From positions 1 through 34,742 of the forward strand of contig JAISIF010000177.1 in NCBI GenBank assembly GCA_031262165.1: a stretch of DNA of 34,742 nucleotides, written 5' to 3'. The notes under the pieces were generated by a model. It had not been told where the DNA came from. It was given only the letters and a program-made list of their open reading frames with translations, and did no database searches. Position 1 is the stretch's first letter; the number at the start of each line of letters is the position of its first letter. Positions 9,745 to 20,285 of the stretch are shown piece by piece. The stretch comes from Myxococcales bacterium. GTDB lineage: Bacteria > Myxococcota > Myxococcia > Myxococcales > UBA5297. Both the position numbers and the translations under genes were made by a program.

Positions 9745-10330
9745 AGGACCCCCCCAAAAAAGCGTGCCTCCTTACTCGTCGGCCCAAGGCGAGGCAACCG
9801 AACAAACGCACGGTTCCCGAGGTGATTTTTCGTTTGTCTCCCTCTCTTGGCCGCTTCGCGTCCGCCCTCTCCCGCAAGCTTTGCGAGGGAGGAAAACACG
9901 GGTGTTTCGGGATGTTTTTCTGAATGGAGCAGAGCGAAAAAATCTCTGTCCCGTTTGATGGAAGAGGGGAGCCATCCCTTTTCGCGACATCCGAGCGAGG
10001 GGATGCCCTTCGGAGTGGCCGTGCCTCATCTTGACGCCGAGGTTGGCGTGGGTGCCGCCGTGGCCGTTGGCTCGCCTGGGTCTGGAGCCGCTGCCGCGCG
10101 GCGTGGCGGAGAGGGGGGCTGAGAATGAAAAAAACTCTCGGAGACTGCCTTGACCCTGGAAGAGCAACGATGCTACCGGGCCGCGCTTTTTTGGGGGCCT
10201 CGGGCGAGCGACGTGCCGGTCTGTCATTCGTCCGCACAGCGCTTCATCTCCTGTCCGGGGATGTCGATGCCTGCTGCCCGCCACGTGTCGGGCGTTGGTC
10301 CTCGAAAGGCGAAAGATCAGAGGCCGTTCC
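9745..10330. other. 586-bp spacer between divergent GT2 and M23 genes
   Basis: No credible gene is seen. It must hold promoters for both divergent genes, but no clear -35/-10 pair can be picked out. It contains one copy of the CCCTCTCCC-type repeat (9839-9892) and an inverted pair of C5-7/A6/GCG blocks (9749-9768 and 10178-10199). Open frames here are short, low-complexity and differ in composition from neighbouring genes. Confidence 0.5.
9839..9892 (+). repeat. CCCTCTCCC-type intergenic repeat, copy 1
   Basis: Contains CCCTCTC, then GCTTCGCGTC and CGCCCTCTCCCGCAAGC with a closing GCGAGGGAGG, the same layout as the copies at 18976-19090, 30516-30569, 32300-32370 and 33509-33643. The CTCCCGCAAGCTTTGCGAGG part can fold as a hairpin. 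Confidence 0.55.
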
Positions 10331-11242
10331 TTGAGCAAAAAGAACTACACCATCCTCATCGTCCCAGACGGTTCCCCGCGGATGAGACGTCTGCGCGTTT
10401 CTGGCTGGTTCCTGTCGCGCTCGCTGCTCTTCTTTTGCCTCTTCCTGGCGGGGACCGTGGCTGCGGGTCTCCACTACCGAAATTCGGTGCAGGACCTCTC
10501 CGAGAACCAGCTCTTGCGCGAGGAAAACGTCCGCCTGCGCTCGGATCTGAAGCGCGTCCGTGAGCGCGTCGCGCACATCGGCGTCACGCTCGACCGCGTC
10601 GAGCACTTCGATCAGAAGCTGCGCGCTTTGGCCCGGCTCTCCGACCCCGAGCGCCACCTGGCCATCGGCCCGGTCGGGACGCTCGACACCGACGAGAAGG
10701 ACAGCCCCTCTGCCCGCGCCATGCTCTCCGAGCCCGTCGATGCCAAGGTGCTCGTGAACAAGCTCGACACCCTCCAGAGCGCGGCCGAGCGCCAGGAGTC
10801 GAGCCTCCAGGAATTGGAGAGCTACTTCGAGCACCAGAACACGCTGCTCGCCTCCATGCCCTCGCTCTGGCCCGCGCGTGGCTGGGTGACGAGCGATTTT
10901 GGCCACCGCGTAGATCCGTTCACGGCCGAGCGCATCATGCATCGCGGGCTCGACATCGGGGCAGCGCACGGCACGCCGATCAAGGCGCCCTCCGACGGCC
11001 GCGTCATCTTCGCGGGTGTCGATGGCAATTACGGCAAGGTCCTCGTCCTGGACCACGGCTACGGCGTGAAGACGCGCTACGCGCACATGTCCGAGCTCGC
11101 CGTGAAGGCCGGCGACGAGATCAAGCGCGGCGAGCGCCTCGGCGCCATCGGCAACACCGGTCGCTCGACAGGCCCGCACCTCCACTACGAGGTGCGCATC
11201 AACGGTGTCCCGGAGAACCCACGCAAATTCATCCTCGAATGA
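10331..11242 (+). CDS. M23 family metallopeptidase (membrane-anchored, LytM domain)
   Basis: Peptidoglycan endopeptidase, or a LytM-type activator, at the inner membrane facing the periplasm. About 303 residues: a short cytoplasmic head (KKNYTILIVPDGSPRMRRL, typical of this subfamily), one membrane segment at about 28-46, a coiled-coil region at about 50-170, then the M23 domain. Zinc ligands are visible as GHRVDPF, MHRGLD (H204, D208) and GPHLHYE (H283, H285). All catalytic ligands are present, so it is probably active. The start is taken as TTG 10331, because an AGAGG sits about 8 nt upstream and the family N-terminal motif begins there; the frame is open from 10295. secA follows on the same strand, but two terminator-like hairpins intervene. 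Confidence 0.92.
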   Translation: MSKKNYTILIVPDGSPRMRRLRVSGWFLSRSLLFFCLFLAGTVAAGLHYRNSVQDLSENQLLREENVRLRSDLKRVRERVAHIGVTLDRVEHFDQKLRALARLSDPERHLAIGPVGTLDTDEKDSPSARAMLSEPVDAKVLVNKLDTLQSAAERQESSLQELESYFEHQNTLLASMPSLWPARGWVTSDFGHRVDPFTAERIMHRGLDIGAAHGTPIKAPSDGRVIFAGVDGNYGKVLVLDHGYGVKTRYAHMSELAVKAGDEIKRGERLGAIGNTGRSTGPHLHYEVRINGVPENPRKFILE

Positions 11243-11267
11243 ACCTTTGGGATGACCAAGATTTGGA

Positions 11268-11292
11268 AAAGCCCGCCTTCATGGCGGGCTTT
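11268..11292 (+). terminator. Terminator after the M23 gene
   Basis: A perfect 10-bp stem (AAAGCCCGCC at 11268-11277, GGCGGGCTTT at 11283-11292) with loop TTCAT, followed by CGTTT, 26 nt after the M23 stop. Confidence 0.85.
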
Positions 11293-11684
11293 CGTTTGGG
11301 GCGATGCTCACCCCAGCCCAAGCCAGGCGCCTCCCCTCCACCCGCAGTTTAGGAAGCTCCGGCGCTGGCCCATCGATGAATCCGATTCGTGAACTTCGCT
11401 CGCGATGATGGGATGAATCCCTTCGTCCATCAAAACGACCGAGCCCTCGGTCGGGGTTTTTGAAGACACGCCTCCAAGAAAAGAAGTGGATGAGAATTTT
11501 CCAGCGACGCGCGCTGGTTTCATCCGCTGGGACCGCCGCGAGCTTTGGCGGCTCTTTCGAACGAGTCGATCAATCCACACACCTCCGGGGTGACCCGGGG
11601 ACGCCTCTGCCTTCGTGGGGTGCCAGACCCTATCGAACGGACGAGGCTGCCCGGCTCACCCTTCTTCATGACAGGCACGGCCAG
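11293..11684 (+). other. secA upstream leader region
   Basis: A 392-bp stretch with no gene. It holds a second terminator-like hairpin (11436-11461), a possible CCAGCG/CGCTGG stem near 11500-11517 and a GCCGCC/GGCGGC stem near 11533-11552. The secA frame is open upstream to 11460, but that translation is not SecA-like. It presumably contains the secA promoter and a structured leader. Confidence 0.4.
11436..11461 (+). terminator. Terminator or attenuator-like hairpin upstream of secA
   Basis: CGACCGA (11436-11442) pairs with TCGGTCG (11447-11453) across a GCCC loop, followed by GGG and TTTTT. It lies 144 nt after the first terminator and 224 nt before the secA start, so it may back up the upstream terminator or act within the secA leader. 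Confidence 0.65.
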
Positions 11685-14555
<2,871 letters not shown>

Positions 14556-14588
14556 GAGAAAAGAATCGGATGAACAGCTGATTATTCA

Positions 14589-14623
14589 ATCCGCCTCACC
14601 GAATGTGTGGGGCGGATTTTTTT
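14589..14623 (+). terminator. Terminator after secA
   Basis: AATCCGCCTCACC (14589-14601) pairs with GTGGGGCGGATT (14606-14618), followed directly by T-rich sequence. It lies 34 nt beyond the secA stop. Confidence 0.88.
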
Positions 14624-14774
14624 ATGAATTCAATACACGCTCACGATTGGAGAAATGGTCATGGCCCTCAGGAAAATCTCCCTCCATCGACAAAAAGCCT
14701 TCGACGCAGAGAGAAGATCCGATTGATTCAGCCAATCCGATTGCTCCGGTTGATTACTAAGGGTCTATACCTAA

Positions 14775-14932
14775 GGACTTATCCCTTCATGAGGACCTTT
14801 GCACCGCGAAGGACGGGGAATGTCAGACGAGGCAAGAGGCGGGGGAGCTTCCAGACGGAAGTGAAGAGCGAAGCAACGAAGACTGGTGTTTCACGGACGA
14901 GTGCGGCGACGGGATAATGAAGGGATAAGTCC
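14775..14932 (+). mobile_element. MITE-like element, copy A (complete)
   Basis: A 158-bp non-coding element with perfect 16-bp terminal inverted repeats: GGACTTATCCCTTCAT at the left end and its reverse complement at 14917-14932. It is flanked on both sides by TAA (14772-14774 and 14933-14935), consistent with a 3-bp target duplication. The interior carries the blocks CACCGCGAAGGACGGGGAAT, AGCGAAGCAACGAAGACTGG and TTTCACGGACGAGTG, which recur in the other copies. No transposase is encoded, so movement would need one supplied in trans. Confidence 0.8.
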
Positions 14933-15106
14933 TAAATAATTTCACCTATAATTGATGAACCCTCAGGATTTCCCTCCAGACAATGATCGCATAGGGGAAA
15001 TATATAAAAACCAAATAGTTTTTTCTTTCTCTCAAACCGGGCCAACAATTTCCTGAATCGATTGATCCAAGAATGAATCACCTCGACGATCCATCTACGC
15101 GCCTTA

Positions 15107-15194
15107 GGACTTATTCCTTCATGAGGACCTTTGCACCGCGAAGGACGGGGAATGCCAGACGAGGCGCGAGGCGGGAGCTTCCAGAACGGAAGTG
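15107..15194 (+). mobile_element. MITE-like element, copy B (right end missing)
   Basis: The left end GGACTTATTCCTTCATGAGG at 15107, preceded by TTA, and about 88 bp of interior match copy A. The match stops after the CCAGA-CGGAAGTGA block, and the right inverted repeat is absent. The break lies within about 10 bp of the kinase gene's terminator. Confidence 0.75.
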
Positions 15195-15200
15195 ACCAAC

Positions 15201-15233
15201 AAAAAGCCCTCCCCAGCTTCGCTGGAGGGGGCT
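15201..15233 (-). terminator. Terminator after the Ser/Thr kinase gene
   Basis: On the minus strand AGCCCCCTCCAGC pairs with GCTGGGGAGGGCT across a short GAA loop and is followed by TTTTTG. It lies about 30 nt after the kinase stop. Confidence 0.88.
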
Positions 15234-15263
15234 TCTGACTGATTCAGAAATTCAAGCGGCAGG

Positions 15264-18200
15264 TCAGTTGAAGTCCTCGACGCCGGTGAGCTTCACGGTC
15301 TCGTTCTCCTTCACCGAAATGCTTCGAATGGCGGTTTTTCCATCTGGCGCGGTGAAGACGACGATGTGATCGCCGATGGGAAGGGAGATCGGCTTTTTAG
15401 GCGCGACTGGTGTCTTGCGTCCCGTTGGCTCGCCGTCGATCGAGATGTCCGCGCCTGGTGGCTTCGTGGCCGCGATGAGCTTGCCCGTCTTGCCTGCCGC
15501 TGGCTTGTCAGCCTTGGCGGGTTTCGCCTCCGCAGGCTCTTTCGCGGGCTTGGCCTCAGCAGGCTTCGGCGCCTCGGCTTTCTTCTCTGGCGCCGCAGCC
15601 TTGGCAGGTTTTGCGGCTGGCGCGGGATTGTCAGCGTTCTTGGCCACCGCGGCAGGCGGCGCTGCCGCCGCTGGTTTCTCGGAGGCTTTTTCTTCCTTCT
15701 TGAGCGGCGCAGGTGGTGGCTTGGGCTTGGACTTGGATGCAGCCGCTCGCTTCACCACGGGCACTGGCTCCAGGTCATAATCGAGCGGGAGCTCGCGCGG
15801 CGCGGCGTCATCCTCCTTGAGCTCTGGCCACTCGATGGTCGCGGTCTTGTCCAAGTAGCCGTCGGCCTTGAGCGTGATGCTCTTGACCACCTCGGGATCG
15901 ATGTCGCTGAGCGTGAGTGGCGTCTTGCCCTTTTCCTCGCCGTTCAACTCGACGACGGCTCCCTCGGGCTTGGTCTCGATCTTCAGCGTGAAGAGCTTGG
16001 GCTTTGGGGGAGGTGGCGGGGGGATCTCCTTCAGCCTGATCTGCTTCTCCGTGGTCTGCTTCGAGATGATCTGGACCTCGATCGGCTCGTGCGCCTCGTA
16101 GCCCTCTGCCTTGGCCACGATGGTGTAACTGCCCGGCGGCAGCACGAGCGCCTGGCCAGCCTGGAGCGCCAACTGTTCCTTGGAGAGAGGCGCCGCCGTA
16201 GGCTCTCCTCCTCCAGCTGCCTGCTGGAGCTCGAGCTGCGCCGTCTCTGGCTCTAGCGTGACGAGGAGCTCGCCGGGAGGAGGCGGCATCACCTTCAACA
16301 CGTAAAAGCCCGCGCCACCGCCGCCAAGCACGAGGAGGACGAGCAGCATCGCGATCAGCGGCGCCTTGCTCTTTTTCGGAGGAGGCTGTGGCGTCAGCGG
16401 ATCGTCGAAATCCTCGCCGTCATCCCCTTCCTCGTCGTCATAGTCCTGAAAGTGGCTACGGCCACCGCGCGCGGGCGGCCTGGCCGACGAAGATCTGCCA
16501 CCGGCCATGTTGCTGGGCGGCGGGCTGACGCTGGTCGCCTCGTTCTCATCGTCGCCCTCGTCCGCGAACTTGGGCAGCATGTTCGCGGTGAAGACCCTCG
16601 TGGCGCCAGCCTCTTCAGCGAGTGGGTTCTCGTCGAACTTGGGCAGCATGTCCGCGGTGAAGACCATCGTGGCGCCAGCCTCTTCAGCGAGCGGGTCCTC
16701 GTCGAATTTGGGCAACATGTCCTTGTTGAAGACCATCGTCGCCCCTGCCTCCTCGGGCGCCGGGGCATCTTCGAACTTGGGCAGCATGTCCGCGGTGAAG
16801 ACCATCGTGGCGCCAGCTTCTTCGGCAGGCGAGGGCGCGAGATTCGGCTGGGCTTGCAAGCCAAAGACAGTGCGGATGTTCTCCTGATCTGCGGGCGACC
16901 CACCGGCGCTGGGCGCCGCAGGCGTGTCGTCGTCCTCGAGCGACACGGCGGCTGGCGTTGGCGGTAGAGGCTGATCGGCATCATCGTCTTCGAGAGAGCG
17001 GCTGAGGGCTTTCTGGAACGGATCGACCGCAGGCGCGTCATCCTCCAGAGACACACCACTGGCGAAAGGCTGGGCTTCTGCCTGCGCTGGCGCATCGTCG
17101 TCATCGCCAAAGGGGCGATCGGAACGCCTGAGCGCCGAAGAGTCGGAGCGCGGCGATGGGCTGTCCGACGCGGAGAGGCGCCGCGGGGAACGTCGGGGGG
17201 CTTCGGCGCGCTGGCTGCTGCGCGAGCGCAAGGCTGGCAGCGCGTCATCGATAGCGGCCTCGGGCGCTTCTTCGGGTGACGGCGGGGTTTCGCTTTCGAG
17301 CACTGGCTCTGCGCGGACAGGACGGCGACGCGGCGCTGGTGGCCGCATCGATGCGGGCGCCTCCATGGTGGCCGAGCGGCCTGGATGTCGGCTCAGCGGC
17401 GCGGGGCTCGCGGGCGACGAGACCGCAACCTCCGTCGCCTCGTCCTCGTCGTCGTAGTTCACGCGAGGTGCCTCGCCCGTGTCCTCACCAGACAGGGGGA
17501 ACGTCGTCGATGAGCGGCGGGCAGGGGCTGGCTTGGTAACAGGGGCCCTCACAGGCTCGGGTGTTGGTTCAGACTTGAACTCGAACTCGGCAGGCGCGGG
17601 CGGTTCAGACTCGGAGGGCGGCGCAACGGCGGCGACTTCGTCCTCATCGTCCTCATCGTCGTCGAAGATGGGGAGGCCCATGATGGCCACGGTCGCCTCC
17701 TCGGAGTCATCGCACTCCCCCTCCAAGCCATCATCCGCTCCTGCGGCTCCCTCTTCTTCGTAATCTGGCAACGGCGACTCGCCCGTCTGGTTCTCACCCT
17801 GCGACATGTCTTCGTCCTCTTCTTCGATCTCGTCGTCGTCTTCTTCTTCGTCGTCAGGCAGCAGTTGGGCCTGGGCAAAGCGGCTGTTTCGTTCGGTCTC
17901 GCGCTCGAACTCGTCCTGGAAGATCTCCTGGAGTGACGCGCTCAGGGCCTTCGCGGTGAAGAGCGAGCCATCCGGGTTCAATAGGAAGCGCTGCAGGTCC
18001 TCTTCGAGCTCGCTGCACCACTGGTAGCGCTGGTCTGGGTCGGCTTGGAGGGCCTTGAGGATCACCCTTTCGAGCGCGGGTGGGATGGCCGAATTTATCT
18101 TGCGCGGGCTGGGCACTTCGGCGGCCCGAATCTTCGCGAGCACGGCAAAGTCGGTCGGTCCAGTGAAGAGGCGTTCTCCGGTCAGCATCTCGAACAGGAT

Positions 18201-18818
18201 GATGCCCACGGCGAACAAGTCTGCCCGATGATCGATACTCCCGACGATCTGTTCCGGGCTCATGTAGCCAATCTTGCCCTTGAGAAATCCCGCCTGCGTG
18301 CGCTGCGAGTTGGAGGCAGCCTTGGCAATGCCGAAGTCGATGAGCTTGATGTCGCCCGCGTAGGTGAGCAGGACGTTCTGCGGCGAGACGTCGCGGTGGA
18401 TGATGCCGAGCGGCTTGCCGCTCATGTCTGCGCGGCGGTGCGCGTAGTCGAGGCCATTGCACAGGCGCGTGGCGATGAAGACGGCCGCTGGGATGGGGAT
18501 GGGCTGCTGCCTGTCCATGAGGCTGCGCAGGTCCTTACCCGCGACGTATTCCATCGCGATGTAGTAGGCGCCCTCGTGAACTCCCAGGTCAGAGATCTGG
18601 ACGATGCTCGGGTGGTTGAGCTGAACGCAAATGCGCGCCTCGTCCAGGAACATCCGGGTGAAGTCGGCGTCCTCGGACATGGACGGGAGGATCCGCTTGA
18701 TGGCGACGCGCCGCTCGCCGTTGCCCTCGAGGTTCTTGGCGAGAAAGATCTCCGCCATACCGCCCACACTGATGCGCTCGACCAGAAGGTATTTTCCGAA
18801 GGGGATTGGTTTTTTCAA
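15264..18818 (-). CDS. Membrane Ser/Thr protein kinase with PEGA domains and tandem phosphoacceptor-like repeats
   Basis: A 1184-residue Hanks-type kinase. The kinase domain covers about residues 7-280: glycine loop with GGMAEIFLA, VAIKRI (K41), LDEAR (E60), IIHRDVSPQNVL (catalytic D143), DFG (161-163) and MSPEQ. Residues of about 320-815 form a long, acidic, proline-rich disordered region holding four 23-residue repeats (see 16548-16823). One membrane segment lies at about 819-841. Outside are three PEGA-like beta domains (about 846-930, 942-1010 and the last 75 residues), with a Lys/Pro/Ala-rich, TonB-like spanning linker before the third. Such kinases sense envelope conditions and phosphorylate cytoplasmic partners. 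The start is TTG 18818, next to the family N terminus PFGKYLLVERI, with a GAGG upstream. No FHA domain is in the protein itself. The substrate is unknown. Confidence 0.93.
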   Translation of the reverse strand: MKKPIPFGKYLLVERISVGGMAEIFLAKNLEGNGERRVAIKRILPSMSEDADFTRMFLDEARICVQLNHPSIVQISDLGVHEGAYYIAMEYVAGKDLRSLMDRQQPIPIPAAVFIATRLCNGLDYAHRRADMSGKPLGIIHRDVSPQNVLLTYAGDIKLIDFGIAKAASNSQRTQAGFLKGKIGYMSPEQIVGSIDHRADLFAVGIILFEMLTGERLFTGPTDFAVLAKIRAAEVPSPRKINSAIPPALERVILKALQADPDQRYQWCSELEEDLQRFLLNPDGSLFTAKALSASLQEIFQDEFERETERNSRFAQAQLLPDDEEEDDDEIEEEDEDMSQGENQTGESPLPDYEEEGAAGADDGLEGECDDSEEATVAIMGLPIFDDDEDDEDEVAAVAPPSESEPPAPAEFEFKSEPTPEPVRAPVTKPAPARRSSTTFPLSGEDTGEAPRVNYDDEDEATEVAVSSPASPAPLSRHPGRSATMEAPASMRPPAPRRRPVRAEPVLESETPPSPEEAPEAAIDDALPALRSRSSQRAEAPRRSPRRLSASDSPSPRSDSSALRRSDRPFGDDDDAPAQAEAQPFASGVSLEDDAPAVDPFQKALSRSLEDDDADQPLPPTPAAVSLEDDDTPAAPSAGGSPADQENIRTVFGLQAQPNLAPSPAEEAGATMVFTADMLPKFEDAPAPEEAGATMVFNKDMLPKFDEDPLAEEAGATMVFTADMLPKFDENPLAEEAGATRVFTANMLPKFADEGDDENEATSVSPPPSNMAGGRSSSARPPARGGRSHFQDYDDEEGDDGEDFDDPLTPQPPPKKSKAPLIAMLLVLLVLGGGGAGFYVLKVMPPPPGELLVTLEPETAQLELQQAAGGGEPTAAPLSKEQLALQAGQALVLPPGSYTIVAKAEGYEAHEPIEVQIISKQTTEKQIRLKEIPPPPPPKPKLFTLKIETKPEGAVVELNGEEKGKTPLTLSDIDPEVVKSITLKADGYLDKTATIEWPELKEDDAAPRELPLDYDLEPVPVVKRAAASKSKPKPPPAPLKKEEKASEKPAAAAPPAAVAKNADNPAPAAKPAKAAAPEKKAEAPKPAEAKPAKEPAEAKPAKADKPAAGKTGKLIAATKPPGADISIDGEPTGRKTPVAPKKPISLPIGDHIVVFTAPDGKTAIRSISVKENETVKLTGVEDFN
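16548..16823 (-). repeat. Four tandem 69-bp units in the kinase gene (23-residue repeats)
   Basis: Encodes four in-frame copies of a unit with consensus EEAGATMVFTADMLPKF plus a variable acidic spacer of about 6 residues. The threonine falls at residues 671, 694, 717 and 740, a constant period of 23. Related single motifs occur elsewhere in the linker: EEATVAI (T376), DEATEVAV (T462), RTVFGL (T650) and NEATSV (T762). Confidence 0.9.
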
Positions 18819-19159
18819 TGGAAGAGGTCCTCAGAGAAGACGGTGAAGACGATGGCCGGTGGGCCGATACGGGCCCTCTCGAAAAAGCGGCGCTCTATAG
18901 GGAAAGGCTCCTGTCGCGTCAATGAATGCAGCACGTGTCTGGAGGGCGGCCTTTGTTCTCGCTCGACTCGACCTTTTCCCTCTCCTCCCCTCCCCTCGTC
19001 GCTTCGCATCGGCCCTCTCCCGTGAGTGGGAGTGGGGCATGATCTCGTGAATCGTCAGGAAATCTCCCGTGCCCGCTTGCTGGAGAGGGATGTCGTCGCG
19101 TGCGCCGCTCAGCGGTCGTCATTCGACACAAACACGACGGGCGTTGCACGCAATGCCCC
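18819..19159. other. 341-bp spacer between the kinase and cutA genes
   Basis: No gene is seen. Both neighbours are on the minus strand, so this should hold the kinase promoter and the end of the cutA transcript. About a third of it is the CCCTCTCCC-type repeat at 18976-19090. Confidence 0.5.
18976..19090 (+). repeat. CCCTCTCCC-type intergenic repeat, copy 2 (long form)
   Basis: Begins with CT/CCCT-rich sequence, then CGTCGCTTCGCATCGGCC, CTCTCCCGTGAGTGGGAG, ATGATCTCGTGA and a TCAGGAAATCTCCC block, ending GGAGAGGGATG. The same order of blocks appears at 33509-33600, showing that the repeat can exceed 100 bp. Confidence 0.65.
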
Positions 19160-19513
19160 CTAATCCGAGGCATCCAGACTTTCGTCGATCCAGTCGAGAT
19201 AAGGCCGATGCCCGGCCTCGATGTTCAGAGCGACGATCTGAGGGCAGGCGTAGGGATGGAGTTGGAGAATGCGGCCACGCACCACTTCGAAGCGATCGCG
19301 ACGGGTCTTGAGGACGAGGCGCACTTCCCGCTCGTCACAGATCGTCCCCTGCCACCTGTAGATGGAGCGGATGGGCGCATCGAGTTGGGCGCAGGCCACG
19401 AGGCGTTCCGCGACGAGCGTCCGGGCGCAGACGAGCGCGGTCTCCTCGGTGCCAAAGGTGACCAGAATCGCGATCTTGTCGGTGTCGGTCGTCGGGGGAG
19501 GTGTTCGGGACAT
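19160..19513 (-). CDS. cutA: Divalent-cation tolerance protein CutA
   Basis: Small trimeric cytoplasmic protein of the CutA1 family, 117 residues, close to family length. Characteristic blocks: ILVTFGTEETA near the N terminus, LVAERLVACAQL, IRSIYRWQGTICDEREVRLVLKT broken across the central strands, and HPYACPQIVALNIEAGHRPYLDWI at the end. The family was linked to copper tolerance genetically, but its biochemical role is not firmly known. Start ATG 19513 has a good ribosome site (GAGGAA, about 9 nt upstream). It is divergent from the HAD gene, with 139 bp between the two starts. Confidence 0.94.
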   Translation of the reverse strand: MSRTPPPTTDTDKIAILVTFGTEETALVCARTLVAERLVACAQLDAPIRSIYRWQGTICDEREVRLVLKTRRDRFEVVRGRILQLHPYACPQIVALNIEAGHRPYLDWIDESLDASD

Positions 19514-19652
19514 CTGCTAGTTCCTCTTGGCTCGATCGGTGTGCGGACGGCTGGGTGCGATTCGCAGACACGTCTCGGAGACGACTTCGCGGAGATCTCA
19601 GCGATGACGAGAAGTTGCCAGACACAGGGCAGTGCCGCACCTTGCAGCGGCC

Positions 19653-20273
19653 ATGAAAACACCCCACGCCATTCTCTTCGATCTGGATGGAGTCCTCGTC
19701 CGCAGCCACGAAGCCTGGTTTCAACTGATGCGCGACGCCTCGCGCTTTTTCGGCGGCAAGGAAGTGACGCGAAAGGCCTTCGAGCCCGTCTTTGGGCAAG
19801 GCCCTGAGGCCGACATCGCGATGTTCGGATTGAATTGCTCGGTGGACCAGCTGAACGCCTACTTTTTCGAACACTTCGAGCGCTACGGAGAGGACGTCTG
19901 GGTCGATCCAGAGGCGACAGCGCTCCTCGACGCGCTCGACAGGGCGAACCTCCGGCACGTCATCGTCACCAACACGATGACGCCGCTCGCCCAGAACATC
20001 CTGAAGCAGGCGGGGCTCTTCGATCGCTTCGATCACGTCTTTGGCGCTGACCAGGTGCTCCACGGCAAGCCCGATCCCGCGATCCTCTTCCTGGCGCTCA
20101 AGCGCCTCGGGCTCAAATCTGGACAAGCCTGGATGATCGGCGACTCACGCTTCGACCTGGAGGCAGCCCGCGCAGCCCACGTCTTCTTCGTTGGCTACGG
20201 CGGCCTCGAGGGCGATCGAAAGATCGAGCATCTGCGGGAGCTGCCAGCGCTGCTCGACGCTCACGGGCGTTGA
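19653..20273 (+). CDS. HAD superfamily hydrolase (phosphoglycolate phosphatase-like)
   Basis: Haloacid dehalogenase-type phosphatase with a helical cap, about 206 residues. Motif I is ILFDLDGVL (nucleophile and acid aspartates), motif II is VIVTNT, motif III is the lysine in HGKPDPAI, and motif IV is MIGDSRFDLEAARAA. The cap lies between motifs I and II, and the overall layout resembles Gph/PGP-like enzymes. Start ATG 19653 lies directly before the first strand; the frame is open from a GTG at 19632. The ribosome site is weak. It converges with the lipoprotein gene, with only 12 bp between stops. The substrate cannot be assigned from sequence. Confidence 0.9.
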   Translation: MKTPHAILFDLDGVLVRSHEAWFQLMRDASRFFGGKEVTRKAFEPVFGQGPEADIAMFGLNCSVDQLNAYFFEHFERYGEDVWVDPEATALLDALDRANLRHVIVTNTMTPLAQNILKQAGLFDRFDHVFGADQVLHGKPDPAILFLALKRLGLKSGQAWMIGDSRFDLEAARAAHVFFVGYGGLEGDRKIEHLRELPALLDAHGR

Positions 20274-20285
20274 GCAGCGGCAGGA

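Larger units (their letters stand above)
14624..15200. other. Intergenic region holding two repeat-element copies
   Basis: No gene is visible in this 577-bp spacer between the convergent secA and kinase genes. It holds a complete element copy (14775-14932), a right-truncated copy (15107-15194) and, between them, an unusually AT-rich stretch (about 14935-15060) with several A and T runs that contrasts with the GC-rich surroundings. Confidence 0.6.

Noticed and set aside
9749-10199. Inverted pair of CCCCC-AAAAAA-GCG blocks flanking the spacer before the M23 gene
   Set aside because: Only about 14 bp of low-complexity match and no similarity beyond it; chance is a sufficient explanation.
11460-11684. 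75-residue N-terminal extension of SecA
   Set aside because: The extension has no SecA resemblance, and ATG 11685 begins exactly at the family N terminus.
14821-14914. Short peptide frame inside the MITE-like copies (MSDEARGG-type start)
   Set aside because: The frame is not kept between copies A and C, and the lengths differ; it is a chance open frame in a non-coding repeat.
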